A DNA stretch of 6,419 nucleotides from Anaerolineae bacterium (GTDB lineage: Bacteria > Chloroflexota > Anaerolineae > Aggregatilineales > Phototrophicaceae), in the NCBI GenBank assembly GCA_020848855.1, contig JADLHH010000093.1, positions 1 to 6,419 of the forward strand, written 5' to 3'. The notes beneath the pieces were generated by a model, which was given only the letters and a program-made list of their open reading frames with translations, did no database searches and had not been told where the DNA came from. Below, one piece after another: positions 5,689-6,419 of the stretch (positions are counted from its first letter, which is position 1; each line of letters begins with the position of its first letter). Position numbers and translations under genes: made by a program.

Positions 5689-6419
5689 CTAATTGTGGAC
5701 GCTCTCAGCACGGATTTCCTTACCGAGCCGGATCACCTCGCGCGCCAGCAGATCGAAATCTTCCCGGCGACTCCGGTGATTCGTATTGCACATGCGGATC
5801 GCCTGCCTGCCATTCAGCATCGTCCCGGTGACGATGGCGACGCCGCTTTCCTGCACGCGGATCAGCAGCTCGTGGTTCAGGTGATTGAGCGCGTCATCGT
5901 TCAATCCGTCGGCGCGGAAGCGGAAGCAGACGACAGTGAGAGCGACCGGCGCGAGCATCTCCAGTTCCGGCGCGGCTTCCACCAGCCCGGCGAGATAATG
6001 CGCCTGATCGACGTTCTGCTGGATGAGCCGTCCGAATTTGTCGATGCCGTCCGCCTTAATCATCATCCAGACTTTGAGGGCGCGGAAGCCGCGCGTCAGT
6101 TGGATGCCGAAGTCGCTGAACCAATCCTTGCCGGCGGCGATCCCGCGCTCGCCGTGCGCCAGATAGTTCGGCGTCAGGGTGAAGGCGCCGCGATGTTTCG
6201 CCCGGTCGCGGACGAGCGTACAGCCGACTTCGAAGGGCGCGTAGAACCACTTGTGCAGGTCGAACGCCAGCGAGTCGGCGCGCTCCATCCCGGCGGTCAG
6301 CGGGCGCAGTTCCGGCGCGAGCGCCGCCAGCGCGCCAAACGCGCCGTCGACGTGGAACCACATGTCTTCGCGGGCGGCGATATCCGCCAACCGGCTCAGA
6401 TCATCGAACGAAGCGGTAT
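5689..6419 (-). CDS. Group II PLP-dependent amino-acid decarboxylase (C-terminal part, start outside window)
   Basis: The frame is open from the window edge to TAG at 5689-5691 (242 residues visible). The fragment starts TASFDDLSRLADIA, matching the family region that follows the NTG motif. HVDGAFGA contains the Asp (visible residue 24) that contacts the PLP pyridine nitrogen. DLHKWF contains the Schiff-base lysine (visible residue 56). The C-terminal small domain ends with the NHRSRREDFDLL segment typical of aromatic-L-amino-acid and related decarboxylases. The enzyme removes CO2 from an amino acid (candidates: aromatic amino acids, glutamate, aspartate), giving an amine in the cytoplasm. 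Substrate-determining N-terminal residues are outside the window. A TTG within the frame at 6390 is internal to the conserved fold, not the start. The gene has its own terminator before typA. Confidence 0.93.
   Translation of the reverse strand, partial: TASFDDLSRLADIAAREDMWFHVDGAFGALAALAPELRPLTAGMERADSLAFDLHKWFYAPFEVGCTLVRDRAKHRGAFTLTPNYLAHGERGIAAGKDWFSDFGIQLTRGFRALKVWMMIKADGIDKFGRLIQQNVDQAHYLAGLVEAAPELEMLAPVALTVVCFRFRADGLNDDALNHLNHELLIRVQESGVAIVTGTMLNGRQAIRMCNTNHRSRREDFDLLAREVIRLGKEIRAESVHN

Noticed and set aside
5689..6390. Decarboxylase as a complete 233-residue gene starting at TTG (6390)
   Set aside because: The frame continues to the window edge with family-like residues (TASFDDLSR), and the PLP domain would lack its first half. 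The gene is cut by the window, not short.

Overview
This is a GC-rich bacterial chromosomal window with six protein-coding genes packed close together. Two of them run off the window edges. I see no mobile elements, CRISPR arrays, tRNA or rRNA. The GC-rich coding style, the secreted GH13 amylase, the stand-alone small SWIM protein and the mix of genes would suit an environmental Chloroflexota (Anaerolineae-like) genome. That placement is an impression from protein style, not a demonstrated result.

Layout. (1) Positions 1-1075, minus strand: the N-terminal 358 residues of a secreted GH13 alpha-amylase-type enzyme; the 3' end is outside the window. (2) Positions 1204-1842, plus strand: a small alpha/beta-hydrolase of the phospholipase/carboxylesterase (Abhydrolase_2) family. 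(3) Positions 1942-3024, plus strand: a two-module vicinal-oxygen-chelate (VOC) ring-cleaving dioxygenase. (4) Positions 3246-3617, plus strand: a 123-residue protein built around a CxCx9CxH SWIM zinc finger, with an unusually clear promoter and an inverted repeat lying over that promoter. (5) Positions 3683-5533, minus strand: a complete typA/bipA translational GTPase gene starting at GTG. (6) Positions 5689-6419, minus strand: the C-terminal 242 residues of a group II PLP-dependent decarboxylase.

How the genes relate. The hydrolase and dioxygenase (2 and 3) are the same two protein families that Bacillus subtilis pairs in its MhqR-controlled quinone/catechol detoxification genes (mhqD with mhqE/mhqO). 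Here they are co-directional and 99 bp apart, but a clean terminator-like hairpin sits between them, so they may not be a simple operon. The SWIM gene is a separate transcription unit. Its start is fixed by a good Shine-Dalgarno and by a promoter that excludes an upstream in-frame ATG. It converges on typA, and one hairpin with a T-run on either strand can terminate both. The amylase diverges from the hydrolase across a 128-bp gap in which I could not find a convincing promoter. The decarboxylase lies upstream of typA on the same strand but has its own terminator, and typA has its own extended -10 promoter.

Most of the window is ordinary metabolic and housekeeping sequence. The parts most worth a second look are the putative operator over the SWIM promoter, the hydrolase-dioxygenase pair, the indel-free internal duplication of the dioxygenase with two complete metal-ligand sets, and an 18-bp tandem duplication that gives typA a second in-frame stop.
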